The notes beneath the pieces are model-generated. The model did not search any database, was not told the DNA's origin, and saw nothing but the letters and a program-made list of their open reading frames with translations. The translations under genes and the position numbers were made by a program. From contig DGFH01000012.1 of NCBI GenBank assembly GCA_002391565.1, forward strand, positions 1-6,167: DNA of 6,167 nt, given 5' to 3'. The stretch comes from Anaerolineales bacterium UBA3905 (GTDB lineage: Bacteria > Chloroflexota > Anaerolineae > Caldilineales > Caldilineaceae). Positions 6,149 to 6,167 of this stretch are shown piece by piece (position 1 is the first letter of the stretch; every line of letters starts with the position of its first letter).

Positions 6149-6167
6149 CTGTCTCTTATACACATCT
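6149..6167 (-). other. Nextera/Tn5 mosaic-end adapter (sequencing artefact)
   Basis: The final 19 bases, CTGTCTCTTATACACATCT, are the exact reverse complement of the Tn5 mosaic end AGATGTGTATAAGAGACAG used in Illumina Nextera libraries. The match stops exactly at the end of the window. It is untrimmed adapter, not genomic sequence and not a resident Tn5. Confidence 0.98.

Noticed and set aside
6149..6167. Resident Tn5-type transposon end
   Set aside because: Only the 19-bp mosaic end is present and it coincides exactly with the sequence end, which is how library adapter appears.

Overview
The window is a GC-rich bacterial fragment, very probably one end of a short-read metagenome contig. Its last 19 bases are the Illumina Nextera (Tn5 mosaic-end) adapter, so the natural sequence stops at about 6148. 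The gene set (rare-sugar TIM-barrel isomerases, a Gfo/Idh/MocA dehydrogenase, a soluble histidine kinase) and the short intergenic tandem and REP-like repeats suggest an environmental heterotroph, perhaps Chloroflexota. That placement is a weak inference and no marker gene supports it.

Layout. 1-1179 (+) is the 3' part of an FAD-dependent amine/amino-acid oxidoreductase of the DAO fold; the window opens exactly on its GxGxxG motif. 1211-2296 (+) is a soluble PAS-like/HisKA/HATPase histidine kinase with no partner regulator in view. Three exact tandem copies of a 14-mer end this gene and lead into 2339-3181 (+), a sugar phosphate isomerase/epimerase. A 66-nt gap with a hairpin and a LacI-type operator-like palindrome precedes 3248-4363 (+), a Gfo/Idh/MocA oxidoreductase. 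The gap 4364-4645 has no gene, but it holds a REP-like hairpin pair (4405-4470) and a long imperfect inverted repeat built from TGACG/CGTCA heptads (4542-4609). Next come 4646-5503 (+), a second isomerase/epimerase of a different subfamily, and 5440-6147 (-), a truncated 2H phosphoesterase (2'-5' RNA ligase-like). The last two genes converge and overlap by 64 bp.

Function. The epimerase-dehydrogenase-epimerase trio is a typical sugar or polyol catabolic set: the Gfo/Idh/MocA enzyme would oxidise a sugar hydroxyl with NAD(P)+, and the TIM-barrel enzymes would epimerise, isomerise or dehydrate the product. The substrate cannot be read from the sequence. The oxidoreductase and kinase lie upstream on the same strand and may be co-transcribed, but nothing links them mechanistically to the sugar genes. 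I see no mobile-element gene, tRNA, rRNA or CRISPR array. I found no clearly new system; the intergenic repeats and the uncharacterised sugar cluster deserve most attention.
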